6,306 nucleotides of DNA from Pseudomonadota bacterium (GTDB lineage: Bacteria > Pseudomonadota > Gammaproteobacteria > Pseudomonadales > UBA5518): contig JAKJFB010000161.1 in NCBI GenBank assembly GCA_022705125.1, positions 1-6,306 of the forward strand, written 5' to 3'. The position numbers were made by a program, and so were the translations under genes. The notes beneath the pieces are model-generated. The model had not been told where the DNA came from. It did no database searches and saw only the letters and a list, made by a program, of their open reading frames with translations. Below, piece by piece: positions 5,254 to 6,306 of this stretch (position 1 is the stretch's first letter; each line of letters starts with the position of its first letter).

Positions 5254-6306
5254 TCAGTCTGCCGGCTCGATCTCGACGATCTCGAATTTCTGGCTCGCCG
5301 GCTGCCACTGCAGCTTGACGTCGTAGAGCAAGCCGTCGGCCTGCACGCCATTCAGGCGGATCGTGCGCGCGTCGAGTTTCTCCACACCACCGTTGACCGA
5401 TACCTTTTCCGGTTCGCCGATGAACTCGGTGCCGAATGCATTGACCGTGAAGCTGCCGGTGGCCTCGGCCGCGCGGCCCTCGAAATCGATCGCGCGAATG
5501 CGTAGCTGGTGTACTCCCGGCGTCAGCAGGCTCCAGGCGAAGGCCATCGAGTAGCCGGCCTCGGCCGAGCCGGGACGCACCGGGAAGGCGTCCCTGACGT
5601 CGTTGCGCGTGCCGCCGTGAGGAATGTCGGCGATGAACCTGCCATCGATGTAGAGCTCGACGGACAGGATGTTGGAATCCCCGAGCGCCCAGCCGCGGAT
5701 GTTGCCGACGCCGGCGACCGTCGATCCCTGCGCCGGCTCCTCGATCATGAGCTCGATGTTGCCGTCGCCGGCGGCGAGCGATCCGTACAACGCCGACACG
5801 CCGTTGCGGTCGTCGTCGTTGGGCGCGTAGATGCCCGAGATGGCGGAATTCATCAGCGCGGGCGAGTCGTCCTCGTGTTCCAGGCCGAGCACATGGCCGA
5901 GCTCGTGCGTGGCGACGCGCCGGAAATCCGGCCGCCCGCTGCGCAGCGGCCCGTCGTACACGTCCCAGGCGACGCTGTCGTTGAACACGATGTCCGCCTC
6001 GACCATCGTGACCTCGGAATACAGCTGGAACATGCGCAGCGTGACGGCGAGGGTGTCCTCGTCGAAGGCGAAACCGCACAGATCGTCGCGCAATGCCACG
6101 CCGTTCAGGGGATCGTTGACAGTCAGCGGCACAACGCCGGCACACGGATCGGAATAGCGATTCACCACGTCGATTCGAACACCGGCGTCGCTGTTCCATC
6201 TGCGCGCCGCCTCGGCAAAGGCGGCATTCCAGCGCGTCCCGGACGGGCTGCTGCCGGCGATATCGACCTGCATGTCGATGACGGGGTTGTGGTAGGGAAA
6301 CCCGAT
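5254..6306 (-). CDS. Matrixin-type zinc metallopeptidase with Ig-like module (N-terminus beyond right edge)
   Basis: 350 residues are visible. The frame is open to the right edge, and the ATG at 6273 lies inside conserved-looking sequence (FPYHNPVIDMQVDI) without a Shine-Dalgarno, so the true start and any signal peptide are outside the window. Numbering from that internal Met: the catalytic zinc motif is HELGHVLGLEH (123-133, bases 5875-5907), with His123, His127 and His133 as ligands and Glu124 as catalytic base. Met141 in ALMN gives the Met-turn expected of metzincins, here of the M10A matrixin type. C44 and C66 could form a disulfide, consistent with export. After the catalytic domain (to about 166) comes an Ig-like module (about 172-278) with GWALGDSNILSVELYIDG, PGVHQLRIRAIDFEG and SFTVNAFG, then a small strand-rich tail (about 290-339) with LLYDVKLQWQPASQKFEIVEI. 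The likely role is an extracellular or periplasmic protease; the substrate is unknown. It is convergent with the RIO kinase gene, with no obvious functional link to it. Confidence 0.85.
   Translation of the reverse strand: MGFPYHNPVIDMQVDIAGSSPSGTRWNAAFAEAARRWNSDAGVRIDVVNRYSDPCAGVVPLTVNDPLNGVALRDDLCGFAFDEDTLAVTLRMFQLYSEVTMVEADIVFNDSVAWDVYDGPLRSGRPDFRRVATHELGHVLGLEHEDDSPALMNSAISGIYAPNDDDRNGVSALYGSLAAGDGNIELMIEEPAQGSTVAGVGNIRGWALGDSNILSVELYIDGRFIADIPHGGTRNDVRDAFPVRPGSAEAGYSMAFAWSLLTPGVHQLRIRAIDFEGRAAEATGSFTVNAFGTEFIGEPEKVSVNGGVEKLDARTIRLNGVQADGLLYDVKLQWQPASQKFEIVEIEPAD

Noticed and set aside
4296..5351. A 351-codon minus-strand frame opposite the RIO kinase
   Set aside because: Shadow frame with biased composition; the kinase motifs on the plus strand are decisive.
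6271..6273. ATG as the true start of the metallopeptidase
   Set aside because: No Shine-Dalgarno upstream, the frame continues to the window edge, and the preceding residues fit the domain; it is treated as an internal Met.

Overview
The window is GC-rich chromosomal DNA, most likely from a proteobacterium. A gammaproteobacterial soil or marine heterotroph with catabolic capacity is my best guess, based on the bacterial RIO kinase, the family types and the GC-biased third codon positions. No taxonomic marker gene is present, so the assignment is tentative. I see no mobile element, CRISPR array, tRNA or rRNA.

Layout from left to right: (1) 1-290, minus strand, the N-terminal part of a protein resembling the DUF1214-associated family, running off the left edge. 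(2) 291-649, a divergent intergenic region with a possible minus-strand promoter and two palindromes. (3) 650-2140, plus strand, a flavoprotein closely resembling 3-ketosteroid delta4-(5alpha)-dehydrogenase. It is followed after 29 bases by (4) 2170-3117, plus strand, a hormone-sensitive-lipase-type alpha/beta hydrolase. These two look like one transcription unit and suggest catabolism of steroid-like or other cyclic ketone/ester substrates. (5) 3125-4129, minus strand, a cysteine synthase-type PLP enzyme, tail to tail with the hydrolase with only 7 bases between stop codons. (6) 4130-4361, a divergent intergenic region with nested, mutually exclusive inverted repeats and a -10-like box. (7) A RIO-type protein kinase on the plus strand ending at 5228. 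Its conserved coding region begins near 4362 without any ATG, GTG or TTG. (8) 5254-6306, minus strand, a zinc metallopeptidase of the matrixin type with an Ig-like module, running off the right edge.

Only the flavoprotein and hydrolase, and perhaps the divergent DUF1214-like gene, look functionally linked. The other three are single genes in alternating orientation. I found no clearly new multi-gene system. The most unusual points are the RIO kinase start (apparent ATC initiation with a well-placed Shine-Dalgarno) and the alternative hairpins just upstream of it.
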